Positions 5,536-5,569 of a DNA stretch of 5,569 nucleotides are shown one piece after another. Made by a program: the position numbers and the translations under genes. The notes under the pieces are model-generated. The model was not told where the DNA came from and searched no databases. It worked only from the letters and a program-made list of their open reading frames with translations. The stretch comes from CAZQSL01 sp964595945 (GTDB taxonomy: Bacteria; UBP15; UBA6099; JAJRTR01), in contig CAZQSL010000177.1 in NCBI GenBank assembly GCA_964595945.1, positions 1-5,569 on the forward strand, read 5' to 3'. The first letter of the stretch is position 1, and each line of letters opens with the position of its first letter.

Positions 5536-5569
5536 CGGAAAAAGTTCTCTCGTTCTCTAGTTCGTGTTT

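Overview
The window suggests a Gram-negative bacterium with about 50% GC. It carries the end of a trimeric autotransporter adhesin, which needs an outer membrane, and a sigma-54-type two-component system. The C-terminal Fis-type helix-turn-helix of the regulator (INRQNMTKKIKKLG followed by a DPNEFR-like tail) and the hybrid-kinase/NtrC pairing remind me of Desulfovibrionaceae and related Desulfobacterota. That placement rests on family resemblance only and is low confidence.

Layout, all on the + strand. Positions 1-846 are the 3' end of a large YadA-like surface adhesin: low-complexity Thr/Asn/Gly passenger repeats, a short neck, and an 81-residue membrane anchor ending in Phe. Positions 847-1389 are mostly non-coding. 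They hold a weak hairpin, a doubtful 68-codon ORF, a very clear intrinsic terminator at 1138-1170, and then about 220 bp of upstream DNA for the kinase with two dyad symmetries, a sigma-54-like -24 box and a TATAAT hexamer. Positions 1390-3981 encode an 863-residue membrane hybrid histidine kinase (7TM - PAS - HisKA - HATPase - receiver - HPt). A 121-bp AT-rich gap with its own promoter-like sequence precedes 4103-5479, a 458-residue NtrC-family regulator (receiver - AAA+ - Fis-type HTH). Positions 5480-5569 hold no gene, only overlapping hairpins.

How the genes work together: the kinase and the regulator contain between them every residue needed for a four-step His-Asp-His-Asp phosphorelay (H369 to D660 to H808 in the kinase, then D51 in the regulator). 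The output would be sigma-54-dependent transcription activated by the AAA+ domain. The signal is unknown, but the seven-helix module is predicted to expose an aromatic-rich loop outside the inner membrane. The adhesin is cut off from the kinase genes by the terminator. Whether the relay controls it is speculation, because the adhesin promoter lies outside the window. I see no mobile element, CRISPR array, tRNA or rRNA, and no system I would call wholly new. The points most worth checking are the sensor module and the regulatory DNA at 1202-1308.
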